This document shows positions 12,681 to 21,697 of a DNA stretch of 64,000 nt, in pieces. The notes beneath the pieces are model-generated. The model worked only from the letters and a program-made list of their open reading frames with translations, made no database searches and was not told the DNA's origin. The translations under genes were made by a program, and so were the position numbers. Within the stretch, counting starts at the first letter, position 1; each line of letters begins with the position of its first letter. Source of the DNA: Periconia sp. R9002 (Eukaryota > Ascomycota > Dothideomycetes > Pleosporales > Periconiaceae); the NCBI GenBank assembly GCA_023627715.1, contig JAMAHW010000026.1, positions 62,001 through 126,000 of the forward strand, written 5' to 3'.

Positions 12681-15600
12681 ATGAGTGTAGCAAACGTCGA
12701 GCAACCTGCTCCACTCTATTTCCAGCAACCGCCCTCCTCGCCGCCCTTCTCCGCCCCCCAATCTCCACACGAACTCCCACAACCTCACCCGCCATTTGCT
12801 TCCTCGCCCGTTCCGCCGCCCACTGCCCAAGACGTCAACATGGACAATCCTAGTACTACATTACCGCCCGCCGGTCAGCCGCACGACCGAGATGACGCAG
12901 TCATGCAAGACGGTCTTGCAGATGGTCTCGAGCCGCCCGCCAGTAACCCTCCTCCAGCAAATGTCGCCGTGGAAATAGCTTCCGTGCCCGCAGAGGAAGA
13001 CGCCATGGACACTGCACCAGATGGCAATCGAGAAGCGCTCCCGGAAAATACAGCCAGTTCCCACGACGATACTGGTGTTACGCAAAACCCACAGACTACA
13101 AATGGTGTGACCTCACAGGAGCCAAACGGCGACAATTCCCAGCCGCTACCTCCTACAAGCCACGCGGTATGTATTAAATGCTTTCAAAGCATGTTGAATG
13201 CAGTTGCTCACTACACAAAGCCCCCAACAGAAAACGACCCCTTGACACAACCTCCAAGTACAGATCCCTCGATAGAGCATCCACCACCGCCGCCCCCCGT
13301 CGAGCCCGTTCGTTCAGACTCTGAGTCTTCAGACGAAGATGATGAGAGCCAACCGTGGCACCCTATTCAGGAAGATCTCACATCGCCCGACGAAGAGGAG
13401 CTGAAAGAAATCGAATCAACCACCGAATACAGCGCCCTTGACCATGAGCATTGGGAGAAGAAGGCCTTCTCACCTCTGGAAGAGCCAGAGTACAGTGCAG
13501 GAGAAAGCGGGCGTATCGAATGGACTGTTGAGGCATACAATGGCACACAAGAGAATCCGAATCGTGACCTAGTCATGAAATCGAAACCTGTCAATATCGG
13601 TGGTTATGACTGGCGAATAAAGTTCTACCCCAAAGGCAACGACACAGAGTACTTGAGTGTATACGTTGAATGCCTCAGCGTCGAAGCAAAAGATTCCCAA
13701 AATGACACGGAAGAGGGGAACAATTCAGGTAGCTCTGAAGACGTGATGGTAACGGGTGATGATCATGTCTCGCGCGAGGAGGCACCGGCCATAACTATTG
13801 ACCAGGAGCCCGATGAGCTGCAGCATACTCCCATTCCACTTCTCGAGTCTCAAAAAATCGTCAAGCGTAAGAGTATAGCGGCACAAGTCTCTGTAGTCCT
13901 TTACAACCCCGATGAGCCCAGAGTCAATGTGGCGCGCACCTGTCTCCACCGATTTTGCTCGGCATCACCTGACTGGGGTTGGACTCGGTTCCATGGTCCT
14001 TACTATAACATTCAAAACCGTGTTCGGGGACAGCGACAGGCTCTCCTTCGAAATGACAAACTTGCCTTCACGGGCTACATTCGTGTAGTCAACGATGAGA
14101 CTAATTGTCTCTGGGAGCATCCTAGCTCAGATAACGTCTGGGACAGCTTGGCCATGACTGGATTGCACTCGTTGACGTTGAGGACGTCGAGTTTCAGCTC
14201 TAGCTCTCTTCCGGGTGGAAACATCATTTCTGCACTTGCTCCCTGGATGCTATCAAAACCCTTCCGTCAAATTTTGTACAGTGTCACAATGGATGGCCCC
14301 GAGGACTTTTCTACGCGACCTAGGCCCTTGATCGCCGCCTTGCAAAAAATTTTGTATAAATTACGTACGCAAGTACAACCTGGTACAGGTTCGGTCCCGT
14401 TAGATCCCATCATGGACGCTTTAGGGTGGTATGGCATTCATGATGGGCTAGCTAAACTCGACGTCATTGCAGTATGGGAGCACCTCCGCAGTAAACTCGA
14501 AGATGAACTGTCCGACACGCCACTCTCCAATGCTTTAGAGGATCTGTTCGGTCCGAAACGAGACTACAATACTAACATTCCAAACTACCGTGTGGGCGTG
14601 CTGGGTGTTGGAAGTATGCAAAAGGCCATCGAACAATCTCCCGAACTCACTTTACCTACTTCTCCGCCACCAAAACTCTTGACAATTGAGTTGGACCGCC
14701 AGTTTTTCGACACTGGCTCACGCTCTTATGTAAAGCTCTTGAACAAGGTGACTTTGGACGACCACATCAAGGTGAGGAATACGGCGTACACACTCTTTGG
14801 ATTCGTTGTGCACAAGCAGACGCTGCAGTCATATCTCTACCAACCAATTATACGGCCCGAGGGGCCTGGCACCAAATGGTACAGCTATTCCGACAGCCGA
14901 GACGATCATATGGTCAAGTGTTTGACCCAACGCCAAGCTGTTACTCTGCATGAAGGCAAGGATGGCTCAGGACGCGTTACCGGCAATGATTCCGTTGCAT
15001 ATGTTGCAATGTATATTCGAGACGATATCAAGGGGTCCGCATTCTCCCAGGATTCTGAGCACTGGGACATCCCTCTCCACATCACAAACGAGTATGGCGA
15101 TCGACCGAATGGAAACGTATCAAATGTCACGCCAGAGCAAAACCAACAACAAGCAGAATCAGAAGAAAAGACTGAAGAAGCATCCGCCCATGACACGCCA
15201 ATCCCCGAAGAGCGTCAATTCCAAATTATTGATTCCAAAGCCTTTCTGCAGCACGAAGGGCCAGGATTTGTTGACGTGTTTAGTTCAAATTGGGATTCGA
15301 CGGAATCAAATCCTCTCCAATATATACAATTGAAGGCCACAGATGGATACCAGGATGTTCGAGAGAAAATCGCCGCGATGGTGGGTGGCATCGATGACCC
15401 CCGACAAGTCAAATTTTGGTTCCTGGATACGAATCACGGTTTTGTGGTGGAACCGAAGCTTCTTAGCACTGGAAAGATTGAGTTTTCTAGTGGAATTTAC
15501 GACTACGCTGTTGAGCAGATCAAAGACGAGAAGCTAGAGGAACATTCACTGTATTGGAACTCCCGTCGAATATGGTTTCACGTCGTGGACGTCGCAGACC

Positions 15601-16922
15601 TTCCTGAAATTCCCAAAGAAGCCCCAAAAGTGGAACCAGAGCCTGAACCAGAGCCTCTACCAGAGTCAATCGTCATCGCACCTGTTGATACTGCAAATTC
15701 AGCTGTACCTAGCGAAGATCCACCTGTTACAGATGCTCCGCAATTAGAGGATACCCCTATGAGTGAGCCTGACGAACCTGAACCTGAACCTCAGCAGCCA
15801 CAGCCCACTCCGTTAGAGGTTTCGGAGCCAATCGTTCCCAATACAGGTGACACAGCCATGGCCGAGGCAGATGTTCCAGCTCCACCTGACTCGGCTGCCA
15901 CTGATGCCACACCCTTGGCCGAGGGTAGCGCCGATACAGAAATGGGCGGCACACAAGAAACCCCTGATGCTCCCTCGAATCCAACAACCGATACTCCTTC
16001 AGAATCTGCTCCTGTATCGGCTGAAGAACCGGCCCAAAACTCAGAACCACCCGTCGAACGGTCGCAAACGCCTCCCCCACCTCCAGATGAGCTATACTTT
16101 TTTGTCAAATTTTTCGATGCAGAGAAACAGACACTAGTACCCAAGGGCTCGTTCATTGCTCAACGATCCGATAAACTAGAAGCAACGATTGTGAAGCGCT
16201 TAGAATTGCCGTCTGATCGGAAATTAGAACTGTACGAAGAGAGCAAGTTGACGCAAGTCAGCCCGCTGAAGGGCCACAGGTCGTTTTACACCAATGACTT
16301 GCTCAATGCCGCCCTCATCATCTACACATACCCTCTAAGCACAGAACAACGCGAATCTCTCGCTGACCGGGCCGCCTTTGCCGATCTGCAATCATATCTC
16401 GCCTTCCGTACCAAAGCGCGCAACTTCCCATCCACAATCAACGGGCACTTCACGCACAGTTACTTCTCCTCGCAATACTACAAAGGCGAGTTCAAGAACG
16501 GTCACCGCCACGGAAAAGGATACCGCATCTACCACAGCGGCGCCACCTACGAAGGCGACTTCCGCCTTTCCCAGCGGCACGGCGAGCACGGGCGCTACAC
16601 GTACCAAAATGGCGACATCTACGACGGCCAGTGGGTCGCAAACCAGCAGCACGGTACGGGCACCTTCACCGAGGCCGCCACCGGCAACACGTACATGGGC
16701 GGCTGGAAAAACGATAAGAAGTTCGGCGAGGGCGTTACGCACTGGAAGAACGCGCAGGAGACGGAGCGCTTGTGCCGTATCTGCTGGGAGGAGAGCGCTG
16801 ACGCGGCGTTCTACGACTGCGGTCATGTGGTGGCTTGTTTGCCTTGCGCGAGACAGGTCGAGAATTGCCCCGTTTGCAGGAGGAGGGTGTTGAGCCCTAT
16901 GAAGCTCTACTACGTGGCGTAA
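12681..16922 (+). CDS. MATH / inactive USP7-like / MORN / RING protein, putative E3 ubiquitin ligase
   Basis: One frame of 1,413 residues from the first ATG. Residues 1-270 are Pro/Asp/Glu-rich and disordered. A MATH-like domain runs from about 277 (GRIEWTVEAYNG, DWRIKFYPKG) to about 470. About 490-800 resembles a USP catalytic domain of USP7 type (ELDRQFFD, YVKLLNKV, KWYSYSD), but the Cys box reads GLHSLTLRT with Thr502 at the Cys position, and the His box is also not recognisable. A ubiquitin-like segment near 861-930 and another near 1137-1240 (ELYFFVKFFDAEKQTL, LELYEESKL) recall the USP7 C-terminal Ubl modules. Three to four MORN repeats occupy about 1264-1353. A C3HC4 RING closes the protein: C1365, C1368, C1380, H1382, C1386, C1389, C1396, C1399. 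I infer a pseudo-deubiquitinase scaffold with ligase activity. A possible 54-nt in-frame intron lies at 13167-13220. Confidence 0.85.
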   Translation: MSVANVEQPAPLYFQQPPSSPPFSAPQSPHELPQPHPPFASSPVPPPTAQDVNMDNPSTTLPPAGQPHDRDDAVMQDGLADGLEPPASNPPPANVAVEIASVPAEEDAMDTAPDGNREALPENTASSHDDTGVTQNPQTTNGVTSQEPNGDNSQPLPPTSHAVCIKCFQSMLNAVAHYTKPPTENDPLTQPPSTDPSIEHPPPPPPVEPVRSDSESSDEDDESQPWHPIQEDLTSPDEEELKEIESTTEYSALDHEHWEKKAFSPLEEPEYSAGESGRIEWTVEAYNGTQENPNRDLVMKSKPVNIGGYDWRIKFYPKGNDTEYLSVYVECLSVEAKDSQNDTEEGNNSGSSEDVMVTGDDHVSREEAPAITIDQEPDELQHTPIPLLESQKIVKRKSIAAQVSVVLYNPDEPRVNVARTCLHRFCSASPDWGWTRFHGPYYNIQNRVRGQRQALLRNDKLAFTGYIRVVNDETNCLWEHPSSDNVWDSLAMTGLHSLTLRTSSFSSSSLPGGNIISALAPWMLSKPFRQILYSVTMDGPEDFSTRPRPLIAALQKILYKLRTQVQPGTGSVPLDPIMDALGWYGIHDGLAKLDVIAVWEHLRSKLEDELSDTPLSNALEDLFGPKRDYNTNIPNYRVGVLGVGSMQKAIEQSPELTLPTSPPPKLLTIELDRQFFDTGSRSYVKLLNKVTLDDHIKVRNTAYTLFGFVVHKQTLQSYLYQPIIRPEGPGTKWYSYSDSRDDHMVKCLTQRQAVTLHEGKDGSGRVTGNDSVAYVAMYIRDDIKGSAFSQDSEHWDIPLHITNEYGDRPNGNVSNVTPEQNQQQAESEEKTEEASAHDTPIPEERQFQIIDSKAFLQHEGPGFVDVFSSNWDSTESNPLQYIQLKATDGYQDVREKIAAMVGGIDDPRQVKFWFLDTNHGFVVEPKLLSTGKIEFSSGIYDYAVEQIKDEKLEEHSLYWNSRRIWFHVVDVADLPEIPKEAPKVEPEPEPEPLPESIVIAPVDTANSAVPSEDPPVTDAPQLEDTPMSEPDEPEPEPQQPQPTPLEVSEPIVPNTGDTAMAEADVPAPPDSAATDATPLAEGSADTEMGGTQETPDAPSNPTTDTPSESAPVSAEEPAQNSEPPVERSQTPPPPPDELYFFVKFFDAEKQTLVPKGSFIAQRSDKLEATIVKRLELPSDRKLELYEESKLTQVSPLKGHRSFYTNDLLNAALIIYTYPLSTEQRESLADRAAFADLQSYLAFRTKARNFPSTINGHFTHSYFSSQYYKGEFKNGHRHGKGYRIYHSGATYEGDFRLSQRHGEHGRYTYQNGDIYDGQWVANQQHGTGTFTEAATGNTYMGGWKNDKKFGEGVTHWKNAQETERLCRICWEESADAAFYDCGHVVACLPCARQVENCPVCRRRVLSPMKLYYVA

Positions 16923-18278
16923 TGTTGTACGACTGTGAAGATGGGAGAATGCTTGATACAACACAGCAGAACCTCACTTTTCGAGGAACCTCTTTTCTAA
17001 TTTTTCCCTTTCGACCTTTGGACAAATTGAACGAATGGGGAAAGGGGGAGAAGGGAAGAACGCACAATTTCATGAGTGGAAAGACACAATCAACACAAAC
17101 ACCATATGCAAAGAAATGATTCGGAGTTTTCTGATTTTCTAATTTTCATCTTGGATTCTGTCACGGGTCGGATCGGGTCGGGTCGGGTTGTATTGGATGG
17201 ATGGAGGGGTGTTAAAGGGTCAGTCATCAGTCGGTCATTTTTCTGTCTTTCTTTCTTTCAAACCATGGGAAAGGAGTATGTAATTATGTAGTTAAGGAGA
17301 GGAGGAGGATTCTCTCTCTCTCTCTTTATCTCTCGTGATTCTGGATTTTATCTTCTCTGCTTCTTCTTCGCTTTTTTTTCATGCTTGATTCATATCACAT
17401 AGCTATATACTTACTGGTACTTATGCCCACACTTCGTTTTTTCATCCTTTTTCTTTCTGCCACCACTACCGATTGCTGCTTTATGATAAATATGATTACA
17501 TCACCACCCAGACTAAATCGAGGAATTATGCTTGATACGTATGTACTGTACTTGGCTGAGGAGAAAGGATGGATACGTGAGATTGAGCAAGGAAGGGAAG
17601 TGGACACGCAATGGTAAAGATCTCGCTCATACGCTGTCTTTCTATGTGATATGGACGTATACATATGATACATACACAGCGCAGCGCCGCGCCGTGCACC
17701 ACGACAAAAAAAACGAAGCAAAGAGCCAAAAACTTCATTTCCTTTCCTACATTCACTTCCTTTATTTTTCACGTCTTCTCTCTCTCTCTCTTCCCTGTCA
17801 GAAAAAAGAGAAAAAGACGAAGAAGAAGAGAAAAAAAAACCCTCAATTTTCTCGAACAAAGATAACTTTCTTTTTTGTATGGGTAGAGATAGCTAGCCCT
17901 TAGTACTACTGCGGTATAGTACTATAAAATATCTGAATCCGATATAAAGATAACTACATACATAGACCGCGGTGCGCCCGCTGCAAAGAAAAAACTTCGT
18001 ACAATGATAGAAAACCTAGAGATTGTCAGGGAAAGATACGAAAACATGATAACCCAAAAAATCAAACCATGCGAAGCGAGAGAGAGGGAGAACCGGAACA
18101 AAAAAAGGGAGGGGTATAAGATATATAAGCCGGCATGCATTCCCAAACATCAACAACAACATCATCATCATCATCATCATCATCGTGGACATCTTTTCCT
18201 CGTCAATACAGATCCCCCGTACAAGAATATCAGCGCAAATAGGGGCCAAAAGAAAAACCAGTCATTTTCTCACTTCGT
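16923..18278. other. Convergent 3' region between the MATH-RING and MINDY genes
   Basis: Two convergent genes end here, so this is expected to hold both 3' UTRs. It contains a GGGTC repeat (about 17166-17190), CT-repeat tracts (about 17311-17335 and 17777-17795), A-rich runs and a CAA/ATC microsatellite (about 18150-18184). Open frames here are low-complexity and not supported as genes. Confidence 0.55.
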
Positions 18279-21038
18279 CTACATCACAACACATTTGTCT
18301 CGATCCTCGCTACCGTGGGGCCCTACCACGCCGCTTTGTCGCCTACCGTGACGCCCGGGAACACCATTCGGTCTAGGCATCTGGTTCATAGGCATGTTCT
18401 GAGCATTGGCCTGATACGTGGCCCCGGGGGGTCTCACGGGTGCATTTTGGCTTGCAGGATGGCCGGCAGGAGGGTGATACTGGGGTGCTGTGGATGCTTC
18501 TTCGTACGTGGGCGGCGGCGCGGGCTCGTTGCCAGGCCTGTGGACGGGAGCATTGCGACGCGGCGGGATGACGGGAGGAGTTTCTCCTGTGCGAGACGTG
18601 CGACGGTTGCCGGGCCGTGCTTGGGACTGTGTAGAGATGGCGTTCTCAGATAGCTGGTTTTCTTGTCGTCTACGCTCTTCTTGAGCTCGGCGATGCTGTT
18701 CCTCCTCCTCTTCCTGTAATTGCAGGGCAAGTGCCAAGTCGTGATCTTCTTGCTCGGTCCTGCTGAGGTTCGACGAAGGTGATGCCGGAGCTTGGCTTAC
18801 TGACGGGTCTAGGTTTGTAGGAGAGGGACGCTGCTGATTACCATTGCGTTGTACAGTTGTCCAGCCTTCATTGTCATCAACATTGAGAAGACTCTGTACA
18901 GGTGCTTGATCTCGAGGTCGTGACGGGGAGCTGTGGACTGCGCTGTTACCACCCACAGGACGGAAGTCACCAGAAAATAATTCGCTTCCCTGGCCGTTGA
19001 CATCCACCAAGGACTCCCAGACAATCTCATCGTGACTAGAGTAGCCTTGATCAGTGACCAAAGTCACCAAATTATCCGTTCGGGGGTCTTTGTAAAGGGT
19101 CGAGAAGTGATCATTCCGGAAAAGAATAGCCACCTGTCCGGACGCTAGATTTTCCTTTATAGTTTTGAGACCGTGATGTGTCAATTGAGTTGGCCAAAGG
19201 CTGAGGAATTCTTTGATGGCGTGAATATCCGTGAACATTTGTTGTTCGTCTGTGGTTAATGCATCGCCAGCTTGCAATTTGGCATCTAGCTCTTCCTCTT
19301 GAAATTGCACATATTGAGATGTATCGTACGACTTTGCGATGCGCTGAAATGCAAGAGCAGCTTCAGATCCAGGCTCCGGAAGCCATCCATGCATTAGAGG
19401 AATGTTGAATGTTCGATAGAGCTTCATCTCACGTGTGTTTTCGAACCCACCTGTATGCTGCGTGAGACCGGGTGTCATATTCGATGTACCATCTGTGGTG
19501 TCTGAATCTTTCACGAACATTGGATTGACGTTTAAGCCGGTATGAAGTTGAAGAAGAAACTTGTATAGCTCGCCTACGTCTGGGAGTTCCTGGGCAGCGC
19601 CTCCTCTTCGCCCCGACATTAGTTCATCGAAGACGGCATCAAGAAGTAATCCGAGTGTGACTTGCTCGCGAGTTCTCAAAGTTTCCACCAACGCTGTCTC
19701 TGTATGTGCAGGGGTCGAAAGAACAAGAGCATTGACCAGAGCCAAGAGAGGGCATGGCCCGTTAAGATTTTGCGTTAAAATGGGAGATGTCCGAATGCCC
19801 TGCTTTTTCACATCGTGCCATCGAATTTGCTTGATCTGGTATGTCTCCTTGCGCTGCTTATCCATTGCAGCGCTTGGCGATTCAGGCACAGCACCCCCGG
19901 TACTTCCCACCCCAGTATCCAGAGCTCTCGGCGGCATGGCAGGAGGTTGATGCATTTGAGTGCTCGAAGGCTGGGGAGGGGTGGGTTCTACTGGAGATTG
20001 AACCACTGGGGTATCGAAAATGGAAGGGTTTCCAGAAGCATGTTGAATTGGAGGCTCGGATGCCGAAGGTGGATGTGTCTGCTGCGTATATGGCATGTTG
20101 TTGTTTTGATATTGTTGAGCACTCTGACTATTCCCATTACTTTGATTATGCACATTCTCGGTATGGCCAAAACTTTTGGCGAACGCATCTATTGATGATG
20201 CGTCCATGCCTGGCTCGTGAACGCTAGAAGGATTTGCATTGGGAGATGAAACGCTAGGTGACGAAACGGATGGAGCGGCTGTTGCGGGCTCTATAGCGAT
20301 AGTTGGAGGGTTAGGAGAAGACCTGGGGTCATATCCATGTGGAGAGTGGCTGTTTAAGCTGAGATCGTGCATAGGCTTTGTAAGAGTAGTGGGACTCTGG
20401 GACGATGGCAACTCGACGGGCTCGTTGTACGTGGCCGGCACACGAGATGGGGTATCTCCCCAGATTTGTTGACTAGTCTCACCCCCATAAGCAGACTGGC
20501 CGGTATTTTGCATTTTCAGGTATGGATTGTTGGTCTGCAAAGGCATTGAATTCGCTGAGATGTCACTAACAGCACCGTAAGACGATGAGGTTGCGCCTGT
20601 GGCATTGGGCGTTATGAGCTCTTGCGATAATTTTGGGGTAACACCGGGAGGGGGGCCAGCGCGTAACACGTCTGGTAAGGCAACAGTTTTATTATCTTCG
20701 GGGGCTGATACGGGTTTTCCTCCTCCGATTTTCAGAGTGTCGGGCAATTCCTGCGCTTCGTCATCCGACTGATCCCATTCGTTGTCACTATAATCAGATG
20801 CATAATCTTCTAGTTCCTCCTTATTCTTCTTCTGCGCTTCTTGAATGGGCTGTAGATTGAATGCAGGTGACTCGGAAAGATCGGGAGAATAAACGGCTTG
20901 GTTGTTGGAGGATGAGGAGGAGGGGAAATCGGGTGGAAGTTCGTCTGACGGAGTTGTGGGGTAGGGAGGGCGGTTGACTGCTTGTGACAAAGGTGCGGGA
21001 ACGAGATTGTCATTTGGGACGGGCTTGCGGAGCACCAT
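18279..21038 (-). CDS. MINDY/FAM63-family deubiquitinase with C-terminal CaaX box
   Basis: A single frame of 919 residues. Residues 1-390 are Ser/Pro/Asn-rich and disordered. The MINDY catalytic domain covers about 395-700: Tyr-Gln-Ile-Lys start, LNGPCPLLALVNAL with nucleophile Cys429, and NDHFSTLY with His644. Near 766-790 is LALALQLQEEEEEQ, a motif-interacting-with-ubiquitin helix typical of the family. MINDY enzymes trim Lys48-linked ubiquitin chains from the distal end, which is established for human MINDY-1 and yeast Miy1. The protein ends in CVVM, a CaaX prenylation box, so a membrane-associated pool is likely (inference). No introns are needed. It is convergent with the MATH-RING gene and divergent from TRM6. 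Confidence 0.9.
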   Translation of the reverse strand: MVLRKPVPNDNLVPAPLSQAVNRPPYPTTPSDELPPDFPSSSSSNNQAVYSPDLSESPAFNLQPIQEAQKKNKEELEDYASDYSDNEWDQSDDEAQELPDTLKIGGGKPVSAPEDNKTVALPDVLRAGPPPGVTPKLSQELITPNATGATSSSYGAVSDISANSMPLQTNNPYLKMQNTGQSAYGGETSQQIWGDTPSRVPATYNEPVELPSSQSPTTLTKPMHDLSLNSHSPHGYDPRSSPNPPTIAIEPATAAPSVSSPSVSSPNANPSSVHEPGMDASSIDAFAKSFGHTENVHNQSNGNSQSAQQYQNNNMPYTQQTHPPSASEPPIQHASGNPSIFDTPVVQSPVEPTPPQPSSTQMHQPPAMPPRALDTGVGSTGGAVPESPSAAMDKQRKETYQIKQIRWHDVKKQGIRTSPILTQNLNGPCPLLALVNALVLSTPAHTETALVETLRTREQVTLGLLLDAVFDELMSGRRGGAAQELPDVGELYKFLLQLHTGLNVNPMFVKDSDTTDGTSNMTPGLTQHTGGFENTREMKLYRTFNIPLMHGWLPEPGSEAALAFQRIAKSYDTSQYVQFQEEELDAKLQAGDALTTDEQQMFTDIHAIKEFLSLWPTQLTHHGLKTIKENLASGQVAILFRNDHFSTLYKDPRTDNLVTLVTDQGYSSHDEIVWESLVDVNGQGSELFSGDFRPVGGNSAVHSSPSRPRDQAPVQSLLNVDDNEGWTTVQRNGNQQRPSPTNLDPSVSQAPASPSSNLSRTEQEDHDLALALQLQEEEEEQHRRAQEERRRQENQLSENAISTQSQARPGNRRTSRTGETPPVIPPRRNAPVHRPGNEPAPPPTYEEASTAPQYHPPAGHPASQNAPVRPPGATYQANAQNMPMNQMPRPNGVPGRHGRRQSGVVGPHGSEDRDKCVVM

Positions 21039-21697
21039 TGTGAAGTGGGAGATGGAGTCGCACTCGGTAGTTGAGATGAAAGGTGTGAGAGCGCGGCTCG
21101 GTCTTTGACGGGTGAGGGCGAAAGCTCTCGGGGAGCTTGGAGGTGGGGATTGAAGTCAAGAGAGTGTGGCAGTGGACACGTATATGCACCGGAGAAGGTC
21201 GGAGGGCAGTGTAGGGGGGGATTATGAGCAGCAGAAGGAGATGAGAAGAAATAGTAAGAGGAGAAAGCTCAGGCGGGCAGTTTGCAATAGATGTGTCGTG
21301 AAGTGAACCATGGCATCAAGGCGGCGCATTGGCCAGGGCAATGACGACGCAGTTTCCGGTAGCTGTGCCGCCCGCCACACTGCACAGCCACAACAAGGGT
21401 CCCGTGCATAGTGGCGACAGGTTCCGCCATCTTCATCCATCCGACTTCAACGTCTCGGTTTTTTTTTCCTTCTTTACCGAGATCCTTTCCACTTGACCGT
21501 CCACCACCCAGCATGGATTTGACAAATATCTAACCAGGGAAAAATCAAGGGGGACTTTGTATTTGTACAGACTAACGGCATTATTCCTACGCACATCCTA
21601 TGTGCTCGTAAAATCACTCTCACTGTAATTTACCCATATATAAAATAGACACACAGTCACGGGTGTCAATCCACACAACTAGGGACAAGGCCGCGCA
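21039..21697. promoter_or_regulatory. Divergent promoter region between the MINDY gene and TRM6
   Basis: 659 bp between two ATG codons, so both promoters must lie here. A TATA-like CATATATAAAATA sits near 21633-21646, about 55 bp upstream of the TRM6 start. No gene is seen in it. Confidence 0.5.

Noticed and set aside
13167..13230. Alternative 64-nt intron ending CCCAACAG in the MATH-RING gene
   Set aside because: The acceptor looks better than the 54-nt choice, but removal shifts the frame and would destroy the downstream MATH, MORN and RING coding.
16392..16964. 190-codon minus-strand frame under the MORN-RING region
   Set aside because: The plus strand carries clear MORN and RING residues; the opposite frame is a GC-rich shadow.
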